Origin: Panax quinquefolius
Taxonomy: Eukaryota; Streptophyta; Magnoliopsida; Apiales; Araliaceae
Assembly: GCA_020205615.1 (NCBI GenBank)
Contig: CM035170.1
Location: forward strand, 63,229,322-63,293,321
Length of the DNA stretch: 64,000 nt
Reading direction: 5' to 3'
Below are positions 1 through 11,077 of this stretch, one piece after another. The position numbers and the translations under genes are program-made. Every line of letters begins with the position of its first letter. Position 1 is the first letter of the stretch. The notes below the pieces were generated by a model. It was not told the origin of the DNA and did not search any database. It saw only the letters and a program-made list of their open reading frames with translations.

Positions 1-40
1 TGAGTTTTATTTCATACCGAGTGAGTCAGAAATATACATT

Positions 41-150
41 TCCACACAGGCAAGTCAAAATAATGTCACACATGCAAGTCAAATGATGCCACACATACAA
101 GTCAAAGATGCCACACAGGCAACCAAAATAGTGCCACACATGCAAATCAT
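41..150. repeat. degenerate tandem repeat of about 22-27 bp
   Basis: The core GCCACACAnGCAAGTCAAA recurs about four to five times with small changes and variable spacers (atgt, atgatg, gatg, atagtg). Unit length varies, so this is a decayed minisatellite. No link to a gene is visible. Confidence 0.6.
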
Positions 151-1095
151 ACATTGGACCGCGAATCCAAATGTATGCAAATTGAATAGGTGTGTTTGGC
201 ACAACATCACAAATCCATGAGTAACGTAAAACTAGGGTTAACTCATACGCCTCCCACAACAAAACATCAAATGACCCACTTCCTTCAGAGCCCAAAACGG
301 AGACGCTGTGGACTAATCACACTGCCACGGAACGTGTCATGCCTCTCGTGCCAAGACGACATGCATGTGGTACCCCCACAGGTTGTTATTGCTCAGGTAC
401 ACCCTACGGTACATTCTAAAAAAAATATAATGTCACAACATATACGACATAATACCAACAAAAGGGTTCTATATGAACATGTTGAACCAAATCAAATTCT
501 AGTCACATGGTTTCAAAAAGAAGGAAGCAACATGTACCACTCTACAATTATCAAAAATAAATACTAAACATGATAACCTAATTCAAAGAGTACAAATACG
601 AGTCATGTGTATCAACTCCAAAATTAAACTAATATATTTATTTCATAAGAAACAATTATGTGAAATCATAACATAATTCGAAATAAGAAAACAAACGAAC
701 AAATCAAATTTAACAAGAGTATCGCTGAAAGAGTACGGAATCTGTACCTGGAATCGATAATGCAATACCCAAATTTATATTCCAAATTTTACTCATTAAA
801 TTCCCTCCATTCGATCTAATAAAAAAATAATAATAATAATACAATTATAAGTTACCTAATAATTATAATTTATACTAATATGAAATTAATTCCTCCAATT
901 ACAAAAATTTTACAAGACAATCCAAATTAAATTATAATTGATCTTTTAATCATTTTTATTTTACTTTATTATTTATTTATTTATTTAGAACAAATCGTAT
1001 TACTATTATATATAGAGAGAGACATTATGAACATTGTTTTATAATAGTAAGCTTCAAATCAAGTTACAATTTTATTTTATTTTTAAAATTCTTAA

Positions 1096-1102
<7 letters not shown>

Positions 1103-1156
<54 letters not shown>
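1103..1156. repeat. (TAA)n microsatellite
   Basis: About 17 uninterrupted ATA/TAA units follow a short AT run. An open frame across it would give poly-isoleucine and is not a gene. Confidence 0.95.
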
Positions 1157-1452
1157 TATCTGAAACATATTTCTTCGCTCAAAGATGTTAACTTTTCAAA
1201 TTTTTTCTCTCTATATATATAATATACATCAATTAGTGCTCCATATTATGTACAGATCATGTTAACGATTTTTTTTTACCGATCATCACATAGCTGTTTT
1301 ATTATAATACATGATAAAATCCAGTACCTAATAGTCATGATATATATAAAATAAAAAAGAAAGAAAAGATACATGTTTTTCTTCTTTAAATAATTGATAT
1401 GAAAATCACTTCTTTTTCCTTCTCTCCTTAAGTGGCAGCCTGTTCCCTCTTC

Positions 1453-3936
1453 TGTGACGCCCCCAAAATAGGTATAAACACCCCTTCTAAGTCGCCAAAT
1501 ACATGGTACAGAAAGCAAACTACAACTTCAATAATACAATTGTCGTGCAAAATACGACAACACATACTTTGAGTTTAAATACAAATATTGTCTTCTAGAC
1601 AATATCCACACTCAAATAAGTCCTCATTACAATTATTCAAACACTATTTTACAGAAATAGTGAGGACTGCTAAAACATCTTTCTAGAACAATCACTCCAT
1701 ACCCGACTAGATCCTCGCTATGTTCTCACCTCCCGAGAATAAAATGGAACAAAAAGAAAAGGGTGAGCTCAACTAACCCAAAGAAAGAATATTATGACTA
1801 AGATAATATACAAAATTTATCATTAGTCTTCAACAGGAAAAATCGATAAAATATAATAGACAACAAGTTTTAGATCAACAAGCTGCAATGAAACAACAAT
1901 CCATTAGAAGAGTCAAGTAGAGAATGAGTTCTAATATCTTCTAAGATTTAAAAGTCCATCATCAATATTTTATCCTTGTAACAACAATCAATATACATCT
2001 TTAATCAAATATTCATCTTTGCACTACTGAGCCAAAGATATTCATTTGTATCACCAATTGGTCATGTTCATCTCAACACTGCTCATCTTTTGACCTACGG
2101 GCCAAAGATATTTATCGATTAATCATTCATCTCGCACTCTGTGCCAAAGATATTCAATAATATCATCATTTAGGGTGAGGATGATGAAAAATATTTTAAA
2201 GAAAAACGAATCTAGTGAGACCAAGGACAAATAGTAGGATTCGATATAACATTTTATCCAAGATCAATAATACTTTATAATAACCAATTGTGAAGTAGAA
2301 TTCAAAATAAAGATCAAAACATGGATACAATCAAAGATAGTAACCATAATAGATATCTTGGACAAAAAGGGAAAATTTTATTTTTCGGTGAATATTGCCG
2401 TATTCGTGAATAGTGCCGTATACGTGAATAGTAACCCCAACACAAAAAGTTCCAAATTTGATAAAAAGTTCAAACCAATATTTTGGCATAATGATATCGA
2501 AAGAAATAATATCATTTACGAAGAAAATAACATCTCTTACCTCAAACGAACAGTACTTCTGATCGGAATATCAGATATGAGGCTGAATGAAACTTGTGCT
2601 GAATAGCAACTCTCAAAGTATTAAAATACTCACAAAATACGCTCAATAATATAGAGAGAGAAAGAGAGAAAACTTATTTCTGGTGTGATTTTTAAATCTA
2701 ACTTAGCCCTCTATTTATAGGAAAATGTTAGCACGCCGAAGCAGACTTGACCTGCAACATGATGGCTTTACCGTTACTATTCCCACCCACCACAATTGAA
2801 TAAAAATTCTAGCACATTTCTCACCAACCAAAAGTGGGGCCCACTAATTCTAGAATTTTCCACCAAAATGATAAATTCTGAAACTTCAACAATTTCTGAA
2901 CCAGTCACCTCTTAAAATTCATAACAAATCATACGTTCATTTTTAACGGTTCAAAATTTGTGGACATATACTCAACTTATATATGTATAACATATCCAAA
3001 AATCATAACGATCAACGGTCGGATTAAAAATTATAACTCATGCAATATCTCTCAAAACACTTTGGTTTAATTTTTAATACCTCCATTCCAACAAAAATAC
3101 TGATAAAACACCTCAACATTAACTCCTTCATTTTTAACCACAATAAATATATCCAACATTTATATCCACATAAAATAAATATTTCCTTATTATATGAATC
3201 AATAATTAATTTTTCACAAATAATATTACGAATCACATTTATGACAACCAGTCGGTGTTCCGAGAAAGAGGGGCTTTCCAATAAGGATTTCTCCATTGGT
3301 GGCGTAATTAGGTGACCAAACCTCTTATTGATGAACTTTCTAGACATTGCCAATAATGCTATCTAATAATATTATTCAAATAATATGAATTATTGATCTG
3401 ATAATGGGAAATACTGTGCAGTGACAATTATTGAAACAACAATAATATAAAATATCAACGCAACAATTATTGAATCAATAAAATAAAATATTGAACAGTA
3501 ACTACTGTAACAATTATTGAGTAGTGTCTTCTTACGTAAGGATCAATAATTCATCAATACTGTGCAATACCGTGTGCTACTGTGCAACCACGCGTATTAC
3601 TGTATTTTAACCACTAGGTATTCCAACAGTGTTAACGGTAAAAATTACGTCGTTATTTATAAAACTCAAACTTTGTCGTTTTCTTCATCCGATAATTATC
3701 CGTTATGGGGCCCACAAATGGATGCGTCGTCGTATGAATATTCCGGACAAAAAGAATATTCCACGACCAAACGAATATTCTCCGACACAATGAATATTTT
3801 ATAACCACTTGCTTATTTTGCAAAATTTGCACATTTCACCCATAACCAAAACATTATATCAACTTAACACCTTATTAATTTAGAATAATGAATAGAGGAA
3901 AATTCAATTTTATTTATAATAAGTTGGGATCTTACA
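1453..3936 (-). repeat. 3' LTR of chromovirus A (short LTR type)
   Basis: On the + strand it runs from TGTGACGCCCCC to GGATCTTACA, so on the minus strand it is bounded by TG and CA. Length is 2484 bp. A polypurine tract adjoins it at 3937. It holds a 39-bp-type repeat array (about 2009-2155), a short array of the gaatagt motif (about 2385-2440), a donor-like AGGTAAG on the minus strand near 2538-2545, and a TATA motif at 2711-2720. No 5-bp target duplication partner could be found because the far end of the element has been rearranged. Confidence 0.88.
2711..2720 (-). promoter_or_regulatory. TATA box of LTR (A)
   Basis: CTATAAATAG on the minus strand, followed by the block gggctaagttagaattg that is conserved in nearly all chromovirus LTRs of this window. 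It is the likely Pol II promoter that marks the U3/R boundary. Confidence 0.6.
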
Positions 3937-5478
3937 ACCTCCCCTGCTTATAAAATTCCATCCTCGAAATTGACGTACGTACCTGGTGTATCGAAAAGGT
4001 GAGGGTACCTCGCTTTCATTTCCGATTCCAACTACCCAGGTCATTTCTTCAATAGCATGGTTCCTCCACAAAAACTTTACTTGTGGTATCACCTTGGTGC
4101 GTAGGACATGCTCTTTCCTATCCAAGATCTTAACAGGTACTTCTTCGTACGTTAAATCTTCGGCTATCTCGTCTGGTTCTAACGCAATAATATGGTTCGG
4201 GTCTTTCACATATTTACGAAGCATGGATATGTAAAAAACATTATGAACACGAGACATACTTGGAGGTAATGCAAGTCTATAGGCCACATTTCTTATTCGG
4301 TCAAGAATCTCAAATGGACCAACAAATCGTGGATTGAGCTTTCCTCTCCTCCCAAATCTTATAACTCTCTTCCATGGAGCAATACGTAACAGTACATGAT
4401 CTCCAATATTAAATTCCACATCCTTTCGATGAAGATCTGCATAACTCTTTTGTCGATCTTGTGAAGTTTGAATACGTTGTGGAATCATTTGGATCTTTTC
4501 TGTAGTCATGCGTACTAATTCTGGTCCCAACAACGTTGTTTCTCCCACCTCATCCCAACATACTGGAGAACGACACTTTCATCCATACAACGCCTCGAAT
4601 GGAGCCATGCCTATACTTGCTTGATAACTGTTGTTGTAGGAGAATTCCACCACTGGCAAGTACTTATCCCAACTTCCTTTGAAATCTAGAACACAGAGTC
4701 GTAATAGATCTTCCAGGGTTTGAATAGTCCTCTCTGATTGTCCGTTCGTTTGAGGATGGTATGCCAAACTGAATCGTAAATCCGTGCCCATAGCTTTCTG
4801 CAAGCTAACCCAAAATCGTGAAGTGAATCTTGGGTCACGATCCAAAACTATGGATACTGGCATGCCATGCAATCTCACAATCTCATTCAAGTACATACGA
4901 GCAAGACGTTCAAGGGAATAAGTTTCTCGTATAAGTAAGAAATGAGCAGACTTGGTTAATCTATCAACAATAACCCAAATCGCATCTATACCTTGAGAAA
5001 CCTTGGGAAGACCCGTAACGAAATCCATGGTAATGTGTTCCCACTTCCATTCCAGAATCTCAAGTGGTTGCAATGGACCCTTTGGCACTTGATGCTCCAC
5101 CTTTACACATTGACAGGTTAAACACCTCAAGGTAAACTCTGCGATCTCTTTCTTCATATTGTTCCACCAAAATGTGTGTCGAATATCATGATACATTTTG
5201 GTACTCCCAGGATGGATTGCAAACGGTGTGTTGTGTGCCTCCATCATAATTCTATGCTTCAAGTCAGAATCATTAGGAACACAAAGTCTGGAGTTGAATC
5301 GAAGTATTCCTTCTTCATCGATTCTTGCTTCTAGAATAGCACCTTCTTGCACTTTCTTCTTCATACGCATCAGCTCCAAGTCCGTAGCTTGAGCAGCTTT
5401 AACTTTATCGATTAAAGTCGGTTCTACTCGTATATTCGCCATCATCACGTGGGTACTTGGAGCCTTCATCTCTATCTA
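3910..5478 (-). pseudogene. Pol of element A: integrase and chromodomain-like tail
   Basis: Integrase inserts the cDNA copy into the chromosome; the tail is thought to steer chromoviruses to heterochromatin. Visible from the N side: the zinc-binding H-H-C-C region (AHNTPFAIH ... CLTC), then the catalytic D in MDFVTGLP, the second D in [10 protein letters not shown] and the E in [13 protein letters not shown], then a GPF-type module (FVGPFEIL) and the chromodomain-like segment. All three catalytic acids are present. The frame is continuous from RNase H through this region apart from two nonsense codons: TAG at 5476-5478 (probably from GAG) and TGA near 4576 between ALYG and KCRSP (probably CGA to TGA). 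The frame reads through the polypurine tract and stops 27 bp inside the LTR. Confidence 0.9.
3937..3948 (-). promoter_or_regulatory. Polypurine tract of element A
   Basis: acctcccctgct on the + strand is a purine-rich AGGGGAGGT on the minus strand, directly beside the LTR. Such tracts prime plus-strand DNA synthesis. The same tract sits next to the LTR in every chromovirus copy here. Confidence 0.8.
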
Positions 5479-6007
5479 CATCCTTTGTAAGTCATACAAA
5501 ATGGACCTTTGTGTTAACAACATTGCACTCGTACTTGCATATGATCTTCTACTCAATGCGTCAGCTACCACGTTTACTTTTCCAGGATGGTATTGGATGG
5601 TATGATCATAATCTTTCAACAGCTCAAGCCAACGTCGCTGCCGCATGTTGAGTTCCTTTTGGGTGAAGAAGTATTTGAGGCTCTTATGATCCGTATAGAT
5701 CTCCACTTTCTCCCCATACAGGTAATGTCTCCAGATTTTTAATGCGAACGACTGCTGCCAACTCTAGATCATGAGTAGGATAATTCCTCTCATATTCTTT
5801 GAGTTGTCATGAGGCATAGGCTATGACTTTCCCATGTTGCATGAGAACACATCCTAACCCTTTGCCTGAAGCATCATTGTATATAAAAAATCCTTCCAAA
5901 CCAGATGGTATTGCTAGAACAGGTGCCGAAATGAGTCTCTTCTTAAGCTCTTGGAAACTCTTCCCGCATTCCTCGCTCCATACAAATTTTATATCCTTCC
6001 GAGTCAA
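5479..6007 (-). pseudogene. Pol of element A: RNase H domain
   Basis: RNase H degrades the RNA strand during reverse transcription. The start has the typical [19 protein letters not shown] (catalytic D in NDAS), and the end has [13 protein letters not shown] and VVADALSRR, which are standard Ty3/gypsy landmarks. A TGA at about 5807-5809 follows AYAS where related copies have CGA (arginine). Between about 5707 and 5750 a short deletion relative to the copy in element D changes frame. The domain is otherwise complete. Confidence 0.88.
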
Positions 6008-6028
6008 CTGAGTTAACGGAGTAGAGAT

Positions 6029-7081
6029 TCAAGAAAATCCTTCCATGAATCTCTGATAATCACCAGCTAAGCCCAAAAAGCTACGCACTTCGGTCACCAA
6101 CTTCGGTTGCTCCCAACTTTGTATTGCTTCAATCTTCGTCGGGTCAACCGATACTCCATGTTTTGACACCACATGCCCAAGGAATGCTACTTCCTCAAGC
6201 CAGAACTCGCATTTCTTCAGCTTGGCATATAGCTTGTTTTCACGAAGCCTTTCAAGTATTAGCTTCAAATGGTGTTCATGATCTTCACGACTTTTGGAAT
6301 AGATGAGGATGTCATCAATAAAGACAACAACGAACTGATCCAAATATTCCTTGAATACTCAGTTCATCATATCCATGAAAGTAGCAGGAGCATTAGTCAA
6401 TCCAAAAGACATGACTAAGAATTCATAATGCCCGTACCGAGTTCTGAAGGCAATCTTTGGAATATCCTCAATTTTAATCTTCAGCTGATGATATCCAGAA
6501 CAAAGGTCGATCTTTGAAAAGAATTATGCTCCTTGAAACTGGTCGAACAAGTCATCAATACGAGGTAGCGGATACCTATTCTTGATGGTGACATGGTTCA
6601 ATTCTCGGTAGTCAATACAAAGTCGCATACTCCCATCTTTCTTCTTTACGAATAAAATAGGAGCACCCCAAGGAGATGTACTAGGATGAATGAAACCGAT
6701 GTCTAACAAATCCTGTGGTTGGACTTTTAACTTCTGAAGTTCAATAGGAGCCATTCGATATGGGGTTTTAGAAATGGGCTTTGTACCCGGTTCAAGATCA
6801 ATAAAGAATTTAACATCACGTTCTGGGGGTATACCGGGAAGTTCTTCAGAAAATACATCAGGAAATTCTCTAACAACAAAAATATTATTCAAATCTGACT
6901 TGTCTTTGTTCAAATCCATAACATGGGCTAAGAAAGCTTGACATCCATTTTTCAATAAATGAATAGCTTTATGGCTTGATATGACGATGGTCGATTTTAG
7001 TGGTTTAGTTGTTTGAATTGTATGTGAGTTGGTTAGGAATATGAAAACTAACAACCTTACGAAAACAATCAATTTTGGCAT
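6029..7081 (-). pseudogene. Pol of element A: reverse transcriptase
   Basis: This copies element RNA into cDNA. Seen in order: the entry region with [15 protein letters not shown], then [20 protein letters not shown], then the catalytic [11 protein letters not shown] (the DD pair is intact), then the thumb and connection with [20 protein letters not shown] nonsense codon follows FDQFQGA near 6521 and another lies near 6370 in the MMN-VFKEYLD segment. The length fits a complete domain, so only point lesions interrupt it. Confidence 0.9.
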
Positions 7082-7472
7082 GATGAGTAGTTAACCAATC
7101 AATTCCTAAAATCACATCAAAAGCAAGTATCTTTAAAGAGATAAGATCCATAGGTAATGTGATGGTGCCAACTTGGATTAAGCAAGATTTATAAACAGTG
7201 GACGTAACGAAAGTTTCTCCTAACGGAGTCTCCAGCGATAAATCAAAATCTAATTTCTCCGGAATCAAGTTTAAACATTGAGCACAAGTAGGAGAGATAA
7301 AAGAATGGGTAGAACCGGTATCTAGTAAGGTATAAACTTCGTAAGAATTCAAGATTAGCTTACCCGTGATCACCTCGTTCGGGTTCCTCACATTTTGGCC
7401 AGTCACGACAAACTCTCTTCCAGGAACCGCTGATTTCGACTTATCCGGATGACTTTTGGAGTTACCATCCAT
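7005..7472 (-). CDS. Retropepsin-like aspartic protease (element A)
   Basis: The protease releases mature Gag and Pol proteins. The active-site motif [12 protein letters not shown] is intact and is followed by the hydrophobic VILGIDWL motif that normally ends this fold. The open frame spans 155 codons and overlaps the following RT frame by 77 bp in another frame, which suggests a small indel near 7010-7080 in what was one gag-pol reading frame. Upstream lies the zinc-knuckle region. Confidence 0.85.
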   Translation of the reverse strand: MDGNSKSHPDKSKSAVPGREFVVTGQNVRNPNEVITGKLILNSYEVYTLLDTGSTHSFISPTCAQCLNLIPEKLDFDLSLETPLGETFVTSTVYKSCLIQVGTITLPMDLISLKILAFDVILGIDWLTTHHAKIDCFRKVVSFHIPNQLTYNSNN

Positions 7473-8589
7473 TTGAACTTGGTTTTCTCTGTAACAGTCT
7501 CGAGCTATATGGCCCTCCTTTCCACACGCTTATAACATACCTTGGATTGTTGTGGGATGGTTTGGGCTTATATGTCCCTCTTTCAAGATTTATAACACAC
7601 GACTAGGTGGTCGTTCTCCTCCCCTAGAATTTGTTGTTGGTGTTGGTGCTGATGTCTTCCGTCATTGTTGAATCTCCTCTTTTTAAAATTTCCACTTGAC
7701 TCACCTCTTCTATTATCATGGCCACGATGACCACCCGAGTGGTTACCGCCTTTGTTCAGATTTTTCCTCATCATTTGGTTATCATCGCTCGATGATCACT
7801 TTGTCACCGAAGATGACCACGGTTGTGGTCCCTCGGTTGAACATACTCACTATCTCGCTCTAATAATTGAGCTCTGTTGACAACATCTGAATACAAAAAA
7901 AATTTATGAGAGATAAGGTATTGACGAATCTCGGGTTTTAGACCTCTCAGAAACATCCTTGTCATTCGTTCCTCATTCTCTACCAAATGATGTGCAAATC
8001 TGGATAACTCAGTGAACTTCTCCTCATACTGGGACACCGTCATGTTATTTTGTTCCAGTCTGATAAACTCTACCTCCTTCATATGACGAATACTTTCAAG
8101 AAAGTACTTGTCATTGAATAGTTTCTGAAACGTTTCCTAAGACATGTTGAGTGCGGCAGGCTGGGTACGCTTCACAGACTCCCACCAGTAGTCTGCCTCA
8201 CCGCGGAACATAAAGGTGGCGAATGGAACCTTCTGTTCCTCCGTGCATCCCAAGACATCGAATATCTTGGTAATTTTCTTGACCCATGTTTCCGACTTGA
8301 CGGATCCAATCCAATAAATTCGGTGGTCCCAACTCCTTGAATCGCTTGGCTGTGATGATGTCATCGCACGCTTTGCTATCACTTCCACCCGCATTTTGTA
8401 CACGAGTCTCCCTTATCTCGATTTTGCATGAATCGCAAAAAGCTCCTAAACATTCCATCATTCATCGTTTGCTCGATAGTGTTGTTTCAGAGGAATATTT
8501 CTTCTTCTGTTGTATGTTCTCCTGGTTTGTGACTAAAGGTTGTTCCACAGTCTTATACACTCCATTGTTAACATTCTCGTGCAGCCCAT
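7473..8589 (-). pseudogene. Gag of element A (capsid and zinc-knuckle region), frameshifted
   Basis: Gag packages the RNA. The capsid part contains ADYWWESVKRTQPAALNMS, then VSQYEEKFTELSRFAHHLVE and MTRMFLRGLKPEIRQYLIS, all typical of plant Ty3/gypsy Gag. A basic H/R/G-rich stretch follows (about 7583-7774). The zinc knuckles are degraded by stops between 7490 and 7600. The probable start is the ATG whose complement lies at 8587-8589, by analogy with MAAEN/MSTEN starts in sister copies; the frame breaks within a few codons of it and again near 8461, 8137 and 7800. Confidence 0.82.
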
Positions 8590-9908
8590 TCTTAAATCAT
8601 CGCATAAAACAAGGGTTAATTAAACAAATTAACATATCACATAATATCCCTATATTATGACTGACCAACAAATAAGCTTAGATAGGACACACTAGCGAAG
8701 GATTTACTCATCTCTCCCCTCCTAGTTTTATTCCCCGATCTCCGCCAGAGACCATATCCCTAATGTGACAATCCCAAAATAGGTCCATTCCATCCAACCC
8801 ATTCTGAGTCGCCAAATACATGGTACAGAAAACAACTACAACTTTATTACAACAATTGTCGTGCAAAATACAACAACACATATGCTGTGAGTTTTGATAC
8901 AAATATATACCAACTGTGACTCACATCCCAACCTTGGATAGCACGTCACAATGGCACCTTACATAAAGTTATAGTCAAAAACTGTTTTAGAAATTAAAAT
9001 CTTTGGGAAGTGCTCAAGGAAACCTTCGTACATGGGAGGTCATGCGTCTAGGTTATGATAAATATCATATGGCCATAGAATTATCCTTGGTTGACCCAAT
9101 AGACCCTAAAGAAAAATGAGAAGTTTACTATCATATTCTTCCCAATGGTGAGTCTTCTCTTGACATATCATTATCTCCACTGTCTCTAAATGAGAATTAT
9201 ACTTCAAACAAACACCAAGATTATATAGGTAGTGCTTGTAAATATACTCAAAGCAAGTGGATGCACAACCACATCTTATGATGACACGAGGTTGTATGTC
9301 TTTAGACATCTTGTATGACAGTGGCAAAACACCCTTCCAACGTTGGGTTCGCTTCACCCTATTTGATTCACCAAATATAACTACTAAATGATGTATACAA
9401 CACTTTTCTATACTGCTTAGGGAGAACCTCCATAGCTAGAGACCACCGTTCTATTTCCCCATTACCCTCGCTCGACCCAGCTACACTCTTATTACCTGAA
9501 AAGGAATTTTGAAGCAAAAGGGTGAGCACAACTAGCCCAGTAAAGAATATCATGACTAAAGACAATTAAATTATCAATTGCCTTTATCAGTAATAAATCA
9601 GAGATTTAGAACATATGGTAGATGATAAAACTTTTCAACAATAGTTGCACCGGAATGAGCAATCCATTAGAAGAGTCAAATAGACCATAAAATCTATTTT
9701 TTTCTCCATGTTAAAAGTCCACCAACAATGTTTTATCCCTGTAACATCAATCAACAATTCTTGTCCACAGTCACGTGTATAACTCATAATCTTAATTGTA
9801 GTTCTAAATTCCTTTTTTCATCCAGACAAAGATAATTTTCATCACCTGAAACATCAAAGATCATGGTTATACCAAATCACAGTTCATGTTCATAATCATA
9901 CTAATAAA

Positions 9909-10405
9909 TTCATCTTTGCACTACGGCCCAAAGATATTCATCAACAAGTCATCTTTCTTTTGCACTGGTGCCAAAGATATTCAACAATGAGTCATCTTTG
10001 CATTACGAGCCAAAGATATTCATCAACAACTCATCTTTGCACTACAGCCAAAGATATTCAACAACAAATCATCTTTGCATTACGAGCCAAAGATATTCAT
10101 CAATAAGTCATCTTTGCACTACGGGCCAAAGATATTCATCAATAATTCATCTTTGCACTACAGGATAAAGATATTCATTATCATTTCATCTTTGCACTAC
10201 AGGCAAAAGATATTCAACAACAGGTCATCTTTGCACTACAGGCCAAAGATATTCAACAACAGGTCACCTTTGCACTACGGGCCAAAGATATTCAACAACA
10301 TGTCATCTTTGCACTAAGGGCCAAAGATATTCATCAATAATTCATCTTTGCACTACAGGCCAAAGATATTCAACAACATGTCATCTTTGCACTACTGGCC
10401 AAAGA
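9909..10405 (-). repeat. 39-bp minisatellite in LTR X1, about 13 units
   Basis: Units start with tcatctttgcactac at regular 39-bp steps (for example 10147, 10186, 10225, 10264). Each unit holds ATCTTTG and its complement CAAAGAT around a 10-base loop (cactacgggc and variants), so each can fold as a 7-bp hairpin. The stem is mostly constant while the loop varies. Because 39 is a multiple of three, long open frames with a 13-residue repeat arise; these are artefacts of periodicity. Confidence 0.93.
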
Positions 10406-10604
10406 GAACCCATAGTCATGATCATACCAATAATCTACCCATCTTTACACTCAAGCCAAAGAGAAATTTCTTCACCATGATTATAAAAATGTTATATATG
10501 ATAATAAAAACAATATCATCAAAACATGGATTTAATTTCAAGAGTAAGATTCATAAATCAATGATAATTTGGTTAGAAAAAGAAACCAATTTTTTTTTCT
10601 TGAA

Positions 10605-10760
10605 TAGTACCCGTGAATAGTAACTCATTAATAGTAACTCGTGAATAGTACTCCATATTCGTACATAGTACCATATACGTAAATAATGTCATATACGTAA
10701 ATAGTGCTATATACATGAATAGTGTCGTATACGTGAATAGTGCCGTATACATAAATAGGA
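10605..10760 (-). repeat. 14-bp and 18-bp gaatagt tandem array in LTR X1
   Basis: Repeats of gtgaatagtaactc (14 bp) pass into repeats of gtatacgtgaatagtgcc (18 bp). The same compound array follows the 39-bp array in every chromovirus LTR of the window. Confidence 0.88.
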
Positions 10761-11067
10761 ACCCCGACTCAAAAAGGTAGAACTTTCACAATAAAACCCA
10801 TACCAATATTTCGGTATAATGATTTTGAAAGAATAACATCATTACGAAAAAATATCCCTTACAATCCCTTCAAATCCCTTACTATCCCTTACCTCAAAAG
10901 AGCAGCACTTCTGACTGGATATCAGATATGACGCTGAAGGAAACTTGCACTGATGAATAGCAACCCACCAAGTATCTTAATACTCACAAAATACACTCGA
11001 TAATATAGAGAGAAAAAGAGAGAAAACTTATGAATTCTTGTGTGATTTTCAATTCTAACTTAGCCCT

Positions 11068-11077
11068 CTATTTATAG
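11068..11077 (-). promoter_or_regulatory. TATA box of LTR X1
   Basis: CTATAAATAG on the minus strand in the conserved block before ctaagttagaattgaaaatcac. Confidence 0.6.

Larger units (their letters stand above)
1..1452. other. AT-rich intergenic flank, no gene recognised
   Basis: This is the only part of the window outside recognisable retrotransposons. The longest open frame (190-567, + strand, 125 codons) has no motif I recognise, no repeat partner elsewhere in the window and an unconvincing composition, so I do not call it a gene. The segment holds a short tandem repeat near its left end, runs of TTTA (about 965-987) and a TAA microsatellite. It may be old transposon sequence too diverged to recognise. 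Confidence 0.6.
1453..8763 (-). mobile_element. Chromovirus A, Tekay/Del-type Ty3/gypsy element (minus strand)
   Basis: On the minus strand the order is gag, zinc-knuckle region, protease, reverse transcriptase, RNase H, integrase, chromodomain-like tail, polypurine tract, 3' LTR. That is the standard Ty3/gypsy order. The integrase tail (VPVKILDRKEHVLRTK then LWRNHAIEEMTW) resembles the Tekay/Del clade of plant chromoviruses. The interior is about 4.8 kb. The LTR upstream of gag does not match its 3' LTR: a solo LTR (X1) and then a longer related LTR (Y1) follow, so the element is either chimeric or has had its 5' LTR replaced by recombination. Reading frames carry a few nonsense codons and small indels, so it is probably defective as assembled. 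Confidence 0.9.

Noticed and set aside
41..150. Short regularly spaced repeats that might suggest a CRISPR array
   Set aside because: The units are degenerate, spacing is irregular, and the window is plant nuclear DNA.
190..567. 125-codon open frame in the left flank
   Set aside because: No motif, no repeat partner, and a composition like translated non-coding DNA.
10075..10317. Open frame with a 13-residue repeat (SSLHYGPKIFNNR type), also at 9968-10168 and 18604-18960
   Set aside because: The 39-bp repeat is a multiple of three, so any stop-free unit gives a long open frame. No family resemblance.
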